The notes below the pieces were generated by a model that worked only from the letters and a program-made list of their open reading frames with translations, did no database searches and was not told where the DNA came from. A stretch of 20,280 nucleotides of DNA from an uncultured Acetatifactor sp. Lineage in GTDB: Bacteria; Bacillota; Clostridia; Lachnospirales; Lachnospiraceae. This document shows, piece after piece, positions 1 to 4,533 of the stretch. The first letter of the stretch is position 1. Each line of letters opens with the position of its first letter. Both the position numbers and the translations under genes were made by a program. The stretch is taken from the NCBI GenBank assembly GCA_910587555.1, contig CAJULV010000068.1, positions 1 to 20,280 on the forward strand, given 5' to 3'.

Positions 1-55
1 AGGACAATCTGGAGCAAAATAAATTGACCGTTAAACCACTGGTTTCCTTCTACCA
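1..55 (-). repeat. Remnant of an array gene; 55-bp exact duplicate of 1191-1245
   Basis: These 55 bases are identical to 1191-1245, which encode the segment around residues 79-96 (start of the membrane anchor) of the 1136-1477 protein. Identity stops abruptly at 55/56, where transposase sequence begins. I read this as the 3' part of a near-identical paralogue of that gene whose 5' part was lost; the rest would lie left of the window. The match may extend further left, which cannot be seen here. Confidence 0.85.
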
Positions 56-381
56 AGGAAGAGCCGCAGACGCTTTGTAAGGCGTTCCCCCTCGCCTACG
101 CTCTCCAATGGCTCGGCAAAACGCCCGCCGCACTCTCGGCACTCATAGTAATGCCGGTTGATGATAAGGGCGCAACGCTTCCCCAATGCGTTTATATCAC
201 GCACTGTCTGCTTCCGGCTCTTGTAGATTACCAGATTGGGCTTGTAACAGCCGCAGACCGGGCAGACCGTTGGACGCTCCTTTGTCTCAACATAGAAGCC
301 CATGTCATTGTCGTTCTGCTTGAAATCAGTAACCCTAAATTCCGGGAGACTTAACATTTTCTCTATGAGGGTGTCGCTCAT
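31..381 (-). pseudogene. ISL3-family transposase, N-terminal fragment
   Basis: The first ~108 residues resemble the N-terminus of ISL3-family transposases: a four-cysteine zinc finger (C40, C43, C81, C84) followed by a basic helix. In the family this part binds the IS ends. The catalytic DDE domain, expected over several hundred more residues, is absent because the reading frame runs at position 55 into the duplicated array sequence and stops after a few unrelated residues. It cannot be an active transposase. Its start codon overlaps the stop codon of the ribbon-helix-helix gene upstream (ATGA), so the two were probably translated in a coupled way. No terminal inverted repeats were identified. 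Confidence 0.8.
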
Positions 382-584
382 TCAGTCTCCCCGCCGGAGG
401 GCTTGTTTTTTTGCGCCTTTTTGGCTTCTTCTTCCTCTTTTTTTAGTTGTTCCAGACCAAGCCGGATAAGTTCAGTAGTAGCTTCTGAACGTGTCTGAAA
501 GCGGCGTTCAAAACGAAAGTCCTCAATCGCATTGAACATATCATCGTCTACAGAAATCATATACCGGGGTTTTTTAGTTGCCAT
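378..584 (-). CDS. Ribbon-helix-helix (CopG/Arc-like) DNA-binding protein
   Basis: A 68-residue protein. The N-terminal strand (around RYMISVDDDMF, residues 7-17) and two helices (the second around TRSEATTELIRLGLE) match ribbon-helix-helix repressors, which bind DNA as dimers through the strand. The C-terminus is a charged Glu/Lys tail. The start at 584 is chosen because GAGGAGG lies just upstream; the frame stays open further but lacks a better site. The gene ends on the start codon of the transposase fragment. It is divergent from another small ribbon-helix-helix gene (739-930), and the region between them holds several copies of a GTGTATCAC site, so it is probably autoregulatory. Fold assignment is good; target assignment is inference. 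Confidence 0.8.
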   Translation of the reverse strand: MATKKPRYMISVDDDMFNAIEDFRFERRFQTRSEATTELIRLGLEQLKKEEEEAKKAQKNKPSGGETE

Positions 585-605
585 AATATCGCCTCCTCGG
601 TGTAT

Positions 606-718
606 ATCATACCACAGTGATACACTGATGTAAAGATACAATTTTGCGAAAACCTCTTGACAAGTGTATCACTGATACTCTATAATGGCGATAGTGAATG
701 AGTGATACGGTGATACAC
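606..718. promoter_or_regulatory. Divergent promoter pair with repeated GTGATACAC operators
   Basis: Plus promoter: TTGACA at 657-662, 18-bp spacer, TATAAT at 681-686, leading to the gene at 739. Minus promoter, read leftward: TTTACA (629-634 on the plus strand), 17-bp spacer, TATGAT (606-611), leading to the gene ending at 378. The 9-mer GTGATACAC or its reverse complement occurs at 617-625, 664-672 and 710-718, with a partial copy at 702-708. One site sits in the spacer of each promoter, and two lie just downstream of the plus promoter. This is the layout expected for ribbon-helix-helix half-sites controlling both genes. Confidence 0.75.
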
Positions 719-738
719 TTAAAAGGAGGTGAGAATCT

Positions 739-930
739 ATGTCTATGTATCCGAAGAGAGCAATGGTGACTTTGTTGCCGGAATGGGAACCAGTGCTTGA
801 TAAGTTGAAGCAAGAACAGTTCTACAACGACACTCAAGCAGAGATGTTCCGTTACATTATTGGGCGGGGTTTGGCTTCCATAAAAGGCGAAAAAGCGGCA
901 AAAGGAAAACAGTGCGATAGGGCGTCCTGA
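739..930 (+). CDS. Small ribbon-helix-helix-like DNA-binding protein
   Basis: A 63-residue protein with a start 8-10 nt after AAAAGGAGGTGAG. It has a short strand (RAMVTLLPEW) followed by two predicted helices, the second around TQAEMFRYIIGRGL, which is the ribbon-helix-helix pattern, and a basic tail. It is driven by a near-consensus promoter (657-686) overlapped by the repeated GTGATACAC sites, and is divergent from the other ribbon-helix-helix gene. The two proteins may share operators or compete for them. It is unlike the array genes that follow and probably arrived with the transposase segment. The function is regulatory by fold only. Confidence 0.7.
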   Translation: MSMYPKRAMVTLLPEWEPVLDKLKQEQFYNDTQAEMFRYIIGRGLASIKGEKAAKGKQCDRAS

Positions 931-941
931 AACGCCCTATC
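916..941 (+). terminator. Hairpin at the end of the ribbon-helix-helix gene
   Basis: A perfect 10-bp inverted repeat (GATAGGGCGT at 916-925, ACGCCCTATC at 932-941) with a 6-nt loop spans the stop codon of the 739-930 gene. It has no T-tract, so it is at best a weak intrinsic terminator or a processing/stability hairpin. The 942-1020 stretch beyond it shows no gene. Confidence 0.5.
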
Positions 942-1020
942 CACCACGAAGTTGGAATAGCCATAAAAAGTAGTTCCAATATACAGAGGGAACACTTTTC
1001 CGAAAAGGGAGAAAGATTTT

Positions 1021-1047
1021 GATAGGGTAGGAGGGAGGTGAAAAAAG
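1021..1047 (+). repeat. R0: truncated copy of the array repeat
   Basis: Only the right end of the array repeat is recognisable (TAGGAGGGAGGTGA followed by an A-rich stretch), giving the plus-strand ribosome site for the peptide at 1048. The left ~80 bp, with the minus promoter and inverted repeat, is missing. It has been replaced by sequence belonging to the regulator/transposase segment. Confidence 0.6.
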
Positions 1048-1158
1048 TTGAGGGAAAAAATCATAGATTTTTTCAATGAAGTAAAACTCCCAGTATTAGG
1101 AGGAATTATTGGGAGTTTTATCGGGATGACACTGGCTAAGCTGATAGGAATATTGTGA
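1048..1158 (+). CDS. Unit 0 hydrophobic peptide, 36 residues
   Basis: Not recognised as a known family. TTG start about 7 nt after GGAGGGAGGTGA of R0. After a charged amphipathic N-terminus (MREKIIDFFNEV) the rest is a glycine-rich hydrophobic stretch (about residues 14-36), long enough for one membrane segment. Size, strong ribosome site and hydrophobicity recall membrane-active peptides such as type I toxins or small holin-like proteins, but no family motif is seen. Its 3' end overlaps the convergent gene 1136-1477 by 23 bp, as in the other array units. The same positional design in several units is the main evidence that it is real. Confidence 0.55.
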   Translation: MREKIIDFFNEVKLPVLGGIIGSFIGMTLAKLIGIL

Positions 1159-1477
1159 TTAGGGTGGTTATGATAGCAATCACAATCGGAAGGACAATCT
1201 GGAGCAAAATAAATTGACCGTTAAACCACTGGTTTCCTTCTACCATTGAAGCTCCCTTTCTTGTCATTGTAAGGATACAACTGTTGGGAATGGAATCCCC
1301 TAAAATGGGCTTATCGATACCGGAAATGATTGTGATGTAATGGTCTGAAAGCATATTCCTGATTATTTCGGAAATATTGGAGTATTTTTGGAAATGTTCT
1401 CTAAGCTTTTCGAAAGATATAGTTCTCTTGGAATAAATGTAACGCAAAACTCTGAATTCGTCCTTTGTGATTTCCAT
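1136..1477 (-). CDS. Unit 0 winged-helix-like protein with C-terminal membrane anchor
   Basis: A 113-residue protein. Residues 1-80 look like a winged-helix domain: a first helix ending in RYIYSKRT, a helix-turn-helix around residues 20-45, and a wing ending in a LTxxKG-type strand (residues 69-75). Residues 89-112 are a single hydrophobic span with almost no residues after it, so the domain should sit in the cytosol as a tail-anchored protein. It is a clear paralogue of the 2296-2646 protein (shared RYIYSKRT, SGIDKPILG, KGA and QWF segments). The start has AAGGTGA upstream and the promoter lies in repeat R1. The function is unknown; a membrane-tethered sensor or regulator is inference. Residues ~79-96 are duplicated exactly at 1-55. 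Confidence 0.75.
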   Translation of the reverse strand: MEITKDEFRVLRYIYSKRTISFEKLREHFQKYSNISEIIRNMLSDHYITIISGIDKPILGDSIPNSCILTMTRKGASMVEGNQWFNGQFILLQIVLPIVIAIITTLITIFLSA

Positions 1478-1495
1478 GTGTGTTCACCTTATGCT

Positions 1496-1600
1496 GTACT
1501 CGGCCATGGCAGCGGCCTGTAACACCAGTATAAAGGAAAGGGGAGGGAATAGCAAGACAAAGGCGTAGGCGGATGCCAGTATAGGAGGGAGGTGAGAAAG
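1496..1600. repeat. Array repeat R1 (about 105 bp)
   Basis: One of five same-orientation repeats beginning GTACTCGG or GTACTTAG and ending GGAGGGAGGTGA (GGGAGGAGGTGG in R5). By eye it differs from R3 at 2 positions in about 100. Minus promoter: TTGCTA (1550-1555), 17-bp spacer, TATACT (1527-1532), firing leftward into the 1136-1477 gene. An inverted repeat at 1496-1525 covers the predicted transcript start (inner arms GGCC/GGCC). The right end is the ribosome site for the plus ORF at 1602. No clear plus-strand promoter is seen. Confidence 0.9.
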
Positions 1601-1601
1601 A

Positions 1602-1859
1602 ATGAAAGATTTTACAGCAGATATGTCTGCGTCCGAGAAAGAGGACGCGAGGGCGGTTTTTGCCTACGAAATTGCAAAACTTATATGCGAACGGGCGAGC
1701 AACTATTCTGAGATGCTTGAAATTCTGGATACCATAAGGCTGCAGTTTGACACAGTAAGAGACTTGGCAGAACTGAAGCTTGATGATACTCCGAGAAATA
1801 AGTGGAGAAAAAAGCTTCCAGTGCCAGAAACAAAAGGTTCTGACACTGGAGAAGAATAG
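1602..1859 (+). CDS. Unit 1 small soluble acidic protein, unknown
   Basis: An 85-residue protein with no recognised family. ATG start 7-9 nt after the GGAGGGAGGTGAG of repeat R1. Mostly helical and charged: helices around residues 10-30 and 35-58, then a basic KWRKK patch and a polar C-terminal tail. No signal peptide, membrane span or cysteine motif. It ends one base before the stop of the convergent gene 1860-2054. Its slot in the array is the one filled by hydrophobic peptides in units 0, 2 and 3. Confidence 0.65.
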   Translation: MKDFTADMSASEKEDARAVFAYEIAKLICERASNYSEMLEILDTIRLQFDTVRDLAELKLDDTPRNKWRKKLPVPETKGSDTGEE

Positions 1860-2054
1860 TTATGGCAGGCTTTCAGCAGAACCGGTATTGATTATTTCTA
1901 CGAAATCAGCTATGTTGCAGCATTGCTGATATAGCGTATAGAGTTGGCCGTCGGAAAGTTTTACATCCTTGTAATCAACAATCAGACGGTTTAAAAATTT
2001 ACCGTATGCCAGTTCATGGGCTAGACATTCAACCTTGGAATTTGACTGTTCCAT
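1860..2054 (-). CDS. Unit 1 small soluble protein, unknown
   Basis: A 64-residue protein, probably all helical, with three cysteines (positions 10, 45, 46) but no zinc-binding spacing and no membrane span. AAAGGAG lies 9-10 nt before the ATG, and the promoter TTGCTA-17-TATACT is in repeat R2 just upstream. It is convergent with and abuts the 1602-1859 gene. No similarity to the membrane-anchored minus-strand proteins of units 0, 2 and 3 is visible. No family recognised. Confidence 0.65.
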   Translation of the reverse strand: MEQSNSKVECLAHELAYGKFLNRLIVDYKDVKLSDGQLYTLYQQCCNIADFVEIINTGSAESLP

Positions 2055-2075
2055 AAAGTGATACTCCTTTCTTTA

Positions 2076-2181
2076 GTACTCGGCCATAGCAGCGACCTGT
2101 AACACCAGTATAAAGGAGAGGGGAGGGAATAGCAAGACAAAAGCGTAAGCAGATGCCAGTATAGGAGGGAGGTGAGGAAAG
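2076..2181. repeat. Array repeat R2 (about 106 bp)
   Basis: Same structure as R1, with about six differences by eye. Minus promoter: TTGCTA (2130-2135), 17-bp spacer, TATACT (2107-2112), for the 1860-2054 gene. The inverted repeat at the transcript start has inner arms GGTC and GGCC, which still pair in RNA through a G-U. The right end supplies GGAGGGAGGTGA for the peptide at 2182. Confidence 0.9.
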
Positions 2182-2334
2182 ATGCAGATAGTAATCAGCG
2201 CAGTCATTTCCACGGTGATATCCCTTGTCATCCTGAATTTTGGAGAAGATCTCTGGGATTGGGCAAGGGATGCCGTGGATGATATCGCAGAGTGGCTAAG
2301 CGAGAAGGGCAAGAAGAAGCGCGGTGATAAGTGA
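2182..2334 (+). CDS. Unit 2 single-span membrane peptide, 50 residues
   Basis: Residues 1-19 form a hydrophobic membrane segment (MQIVISAVISTVISLVIL), followed by an amphipathic acidic/tryptophan helix (around DLWDWARDAVDDIAEWL) and a Lys/Arg-rich tail. This layout is common among membrane-active toxic peptides, but no named family fits. ATG about 7 nt after GGAGGGAGGTGAG of repeat R2. The last 39 bp overlap the convergent gene 2296-2646, the largest overlap in the array, so their transcripts would be complementary at the 3' ends. It is easily missed by gene finders because of its length. Confidence 0.6.
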   Translation: MQIVISAVISTVISLVILNFGEDLWDWARDAVDDIAEWLSEKGKKKRGDK

Positions 2335-2646
2335 GCTTGTTACGCCGACGAGGATGGGAACGAGAATGGAGGTGATGACATACTTGACATCAAACCATTG
2401 GCTTGATTCTACTTCTGCAGCGCCTTTCCCTGTCAGGGCCAGAACACAGCTGTCCGGTATGGGGCCTCCTAAAATGGGCTTGTCAATACCAGAGACAATC
2501 GTGATACAGCCGCTTGACAGCATGCCCCTTATTACTTCGGGGATATCGGAACGGTTTCTGAAGTGTTTAATGAGATTTTTATAGGATACGGTTCTCTTGG
2601 AATAAATGTAACGGAAAATTTTGAGGTCATCTTTTAATGTTTTCAT
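2296..2646 (-). CDS. Unit 2 winged-helix-like protein with C-terminal membrane anchor
   Basis: A 116-residue paralogue of the 1136-1477 protein: the same winged-helix-like N-terminus (RYIYSKRT at 12-19), SGIDKPILG, LTGKGA and QWF landmarks, and a C-terminal hydrophobic span at about residues 89-115. I place the start at the second in-frame ATG (2646) because it aligns with the paralogue start and has better spacing from the upstream GGGA; an ATG two codons earlier (2652) is possible. Promoter TTGCTA-17-TATACT lies in repeat R3. Convergent and overlapping with the unit 2 peptide. Function unknown. Confidence 0.75.
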   Translation of the reverse strand: MKTLKDDLKIFRYIYSKRTVSYKNLIKHFRNRSDIPEVIRGMLSSGCITIVSGIDKPILGGPIPDSCVLALTGKGAAEVESSQWFDVKYVITSILVPILVGVTSSLITALLLALLA

Positions 2647-2666
2647 GTGCATATTCCCGTTTCTAT

Positions 2667-2766
2667 GTACTCGGCCATGGCAGCGACCTGTAACACCAGT
2701 ATAAAGGAAAGGGGAGGGAATAGCAAGACAAACGCGTAGGCGGATGCCAGTATAGGAGGGAGGTGA
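2667..2766. repeat. Array repeat R3 (about 100 bp)
   Basis: Nearly identical to R1. Minus promoter: TTGCTA (2721-2726), 17-bp spacer, TATACT (2698-2703), for the 2296-2646 gene. Inner inverted-repeat arms GGTC/GGCC. The right end GGAGGGAGGTGA serves the GTG-start peptide at 2774; sequence similarity to the other repeats ends right after the ribosome site. Confidence 0.9.
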
Positions 2767-2773
2767 TCAGACA

Positions 2774-2869
2774 GTGGATAACGATAATACATATACTCGC
2801 TGGTTTCTGATAGGAACGGTACTTACTGCTTTGGTCATTGCCAGTATCAGGGCGTTGGCGGGTTGGTAA
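2774..2869 (+). CDS. Unit 3 single-span membrane peptide, 31 residues
   Basis: GTG start 8 nt after GGAGGGAGGTGA of repeat R3. The N-terminus is polar (DNDNTYTR), then residues 10-28 are a hydrophobic segment (WFLIGTVLTALVIASI) ending with Arg and Trp. It has no sequence likeness to the unit 0 and unit 2 peptides, but is in the same slot with the same signals and overlaps the convergent gene 2847-3215 by 23 bp. Membrane insertion is predicted from composition; a toxin or membrane-signalling role is speculation. Confidence 0.5.
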   Translation: MDNDNTYTRWFLIGTVLTALVIASIRALAGW

Positions 2870-3215
2870 GCAGATTAAAAAGATAAGGGAAAAGGACAGT
2901 GGAAATTACTGTTGACACCACGCCGGCAATAAAACCTTTTATGGCAGATAATCGTTTTTCCCTTTTGGTGTAGAAATGCAGTACCCCTTTGTCATCTAGC
3001 CGGACGATTGCCGGATGCATTGCTCCGTCAGGAGTAGTTGTGGTTATTTCGTGTGCGGCTTCTAGCAAACGGAGTGCCTGAACGTTTTTGGGTTTACTGC
3101 AAAATTCAGAGAGAGCATTTCCAGTGAATACCTGTAATGAGGTGCTGTAGCAGTTATTTTCGATTGTACTGATACATTTGTCCAGATAGCGTGACGATAT
3201 TTTATATTTTTTCAT
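2847..3215 (-). CDS. Unit 3 membrane-anchored protein, distant relative of units 0 and 2
   Basis: A 122-residue protein with a basic N-terminus, a helical region (residues 5-58), a small beta part ending LDDKGVLHFYTKREKR (73-88), and a hydrophobic segment at about 91-116. The order helices, wing, KG turn, basic stretch, membrane span matches the unit 0 and 2 proteins although sequence similarity is weak. ATG about 12 nt after AAAGGGAAAAC; promoter in repeat R4. The C-terminus overlaps the unit 3 peptide convergently. Function unknown. Confidence 0.7.
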   Translation of the reverse strand: MKKYKISSRYLDKCISTIENNCYSTSLQVFTGNALSEFCSKPKNVQALRLLEAAHEITTTTPDGAMHPAIVRLDDKGVLHFYTKREKRLSAIKGFIAGVVSTVISTVLFPYLFNLLTNPPTP

Positions 3216-3234
3216 ACCGGTGTTTTCCCTTTAT

Positions 3235-3328
3235 GTACTTAGCTGTGTCAACAGCCTGTAAGTACAGTATAAAAGAAAGGGGACGGAATGGCAAGACAAA
3301 TATAGGGGTAGGAGGGAGGTGAGAAAAG
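3235..3328. repeat. Array repeat R4 (about 94 bp, divergent copy)
   Basis: Minus promoter: TTGCCA (3289-3294), 17-bp spacer, TATACT (3266-3271), for the 2847-3215 gene. A strong inverted repeat at 3235-3265 has outer arms GTACTTA/TAAGTAC and inner arms GCTGT/ACAGC. It is shorter than R1-R3 in the part between promoter and ribosome site (the ATGCCAGTATA segment is missing) but keeps GGAGGGAGGTGA. Confidence 0.85.
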
Positions 3329-3331
3329 CTG

Positions 3332-3511
3332 ATGGAAATGGAATGGCTTGAGGAGCAGAAAAAGCTGATGGAAAGGGCCATAAAGATGCATGAGAACTGC
3401 TTGAATAACTTAAGGCAACAACTGGGCGCATTGTGCAGTATTATCGCGCAGATGGATGGGCAGCCGGATGGTACTTTGGGCTGCCCTGCAAATCAAATCT
3501 GTGAGAGGTAG
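3332..3511 (+). CDS. Unit 4 small soluble helical protein
   Basis: A 59-residue protein. Charged helix over residues 1-40 with heptad-like spacing (coiled-coil tendency), then a short polar tail containing cysteines. No membrane span. ATG 9-10 nt after the GGAGGGAGGTGA of repeat R4; a second in-frame ATG two codons later is possible. It overlaps the convergent gene 3493-3681 by 19 bp. No family recognised. Confidence 0.6.
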   Translation: MEMEWLEEQKKLMERAIKMHENCLNNLRQQLGALCSIIAQMDGQPDGTLGCPANQICER

Positions 3512-3681
3512 GTAAGGATTTCCACCTTGAATGAATTCAGTGCATTTGCTGCTGCTTCATGGCTTTTGTGCAACGCTTCGCCATCACTGTCGTTGGAACA
3601 AAATGAACATGCAGTGCCGGCTTGTGCTTCATAATCAGATATGATTTTGTCAAGGTTTTGGTTCAACTCGTTAATGGTCAT
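3493..3681 (-). CDS. Unit 4 small soluble helical protein
   Basis: A 62-residue protein with two helices (residues 3-20 and 36-60) joined by a CSFC-containing linker (residues 25-28). The frame is open further upstream, but that part is reverse-strand reading of repeat R5; the ATG at 3681, 7 nt after AAAGGGGAA, is the sensible start. Promoter TTACCA-17-TATACT lies in R5. Convergent and overlapping with the unit 4 plus ORF. Unknown function; both partners of this unit are soluble. Confidence 0.65.
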   Translation of the reverse strand: MTINELNQNLDKIISDYEAQAGTACSFCSNDSDGEALHKSHEAAANALNSFKVEILTYLSQI

Positions 3682-3700
3682 ATGAATTCCCCTTTCTTTT

Positions 3701-3800
3701 GTACTCGGCTCTGGCGGGAGCCTGTAAGTACAGTATAAAAGAGAGGGGGCGGAATGGTAAGGCAAATATGAGGGTGCGGATGTCAGTATAGGGAGGAGGT
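3701..3800. repeat. Array repeat R5, also leader of the phage early operon
   Basis: Minus promoter: TTACCA (3755-3760), 17-bp spacer, TATACT (3732-3737), for the 3493-3681 gene. Inverted repeat at 3701-3731 with outer arms GTACT/AGTAC and inner arms GGCTC/GAGCC. The right end (GGGAGGAGGTGG) is the ribosome site of the first early-operon gene at 3811, so the array ends exactly where the phage operon begins. Confidence 0.85.
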
Positions 3801-3810
3801 GGTTATAGAG

Positions 3811-3999
3811 ATGACATTCCCGAGAAAGATAATGAGTACAAAAGAGATTCATGATGAATGCGGACTGTCAGAAAAATATCTGCGGCAGATGGCACATGTT
3901 CCCGGTCAAAAGTGTGCATTTAGGAGGCCGGGAGGGAGAAAGTTCTTTTTTGATACGGACAAGCTGGCAAGACAGATGGAAAAGTATGCAGTGAGGTAG
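3811..3999 (+). CDS. Excisionase/MerR-like HTH DNA-binding protein
   Basis: A 62-residue protein with a helix-turn-helix (STKEIHDECGLSEKYLRQMA, residues 9-28), a loop (VPGQKCAFRRPGGRKFFFD) that would form the wing, and a C-terminal helix. This pattern is seen in phage excisionases and in small DNA-binding proteins at the start of early operons. The start is ATG 3811, 10 nt after GGGAGGAGGT of repeat R5; an in-frame GTG at 3799 overlaps that ribosome site and is less likely. First gene of the early operon; role in excision or early regulation is inferred. Confidence 0.7.
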   Translation: MTFPRKIMSTKEIHDECGLSEKYLRQMAHVPGQKCAFRRPGGRKFFFDTDKLARQMEKYAVR

Positions 4000-4008
4000 A
4001 AGGAGATT

Positions 4009-4206
4009 GTGGCAGTGGTTGATAAAAGGAGTAAAAGCATTGCAGAGTATGCAGTCAGGCGGTGGCTGCTGAACCAGGGATTTGTGATGGATTGTTTCAC
4101 GCTTACAATGGATGGAAACAGGGCAACCCTGAAGGATAAGAACGGGGATACGCTGGTGCTGGTATATGACAGCCACACTAAATCCGTATACGTACAGGAG
4201 GATTAG
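4009..4206 (+). CDS. Small phage protein, unknown
   Basis: A 65-residue protein. GTG start preceded by AGAAGGAGAT. It starts with a basic helix (residues 5-22) and continues with alternating hydrophobic residues (about 28-62) suggesting a small beta-sheet. No cysteines or membrane spans and no recognised family. It lies in the early operon, 9 bp after the HTH gene and 2 bp before the membrane protein gene. Confidence 0.7.
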   Translation: MAVVDKRSKSIAEYAVRRWLLNQGFVMDCFTLTMDGNRATLKDKNGDTLVLVYDSHTKSVYVQED

Positions 4207-4208
4207 CT

Positions 4209-4478
4209 TTGGGGCAGAAAGGTTTCAGGGATTTCAGCGGGGAGGAACTGCAGGCAATGGAGAACAGCCGGCCAGTGATAGACATATCCTACGTGGAACT
4301 GCCGGAGAGGCTGACTTACAGAATTGATGTAAGTTACGTTTTAGGGGCTGTTGCAGTGTTTGCACTGATTGCAGCTACAGGGACTGCGGAGGAAAATCCG
4401 CTTTTATCCCTTATCTGTACAGTAGTTTTTGCCGTATGTGCGTATCTTTCCATCCGGGAGGACGGCAAAAAAAGATAG
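4209..4478 (+). CDS. Small two-span membrane protein, unknown
   Basis: An 89-residue protein. TTG start 7 nt after AGGAGG, a site that lies inside the end of the preceding gene. A soluble N-terminus of about 40 residues is followed by two hydrophobic segments (about 44-60 and 65-82) and a basic tail (REDGKKR), predicting a hairpin membrane protein with cytosolic ends. No family recognised. The stop codon lies within the left arm of a downstream inverted repeat. Confidence 0.65.
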   Translation: MGQKGFRDFSGEELQAMENSRPVIDISYVELPERLTYRIDVSYVLGAVAVFALIAATGTAEENPLLSLICTVVFAVCAYLSIREDGKKR

Positions 4479-4510
4479 GCTCCGCGCCGACCAAAGCATG
4501 TGAGCCTATC
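4474..4510 (+). terminator. Inverted repeat after the membrane protein gene
   Basis: Perfect 9-bp arms GATAGGCTC (4474-4482) and GAGCCTATC (4502-4510), 19-nt loop. No run of T follows, so termination is uncertain; it could be a partial terminator, a processing site or an operator. Confidence 0.4.
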
Positions 4511-4533
4511 ATCAACATAAAAATAATGTCTTT

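Noticed and set aside
1048..2869. Calling the hydrophobic peptides established type I toxins
   Set aside because: No named toxin family motif and no identified antitoxin RNA; only size, hydrophobicity and overlap support it.
1021..3800. CRISPR array
   Set aside because: Repeats are about 100 bp and the segments between them are 370-490 bp of coding sequence; no cas genes.
1496..3800. Integron attC cassette array
   Set aside because: No integrase is seen, the repeats lack recognisable attC R/L box pairs, and each cassette holds a convergent gene pair with promoters inside the repeats.
3682..3852. N-terminal extension of the 3493-3681 gene
   Set aside because: The added residues are reverse-strand translation of repeat R5; similar junk frames occur opposite R2 and R4.
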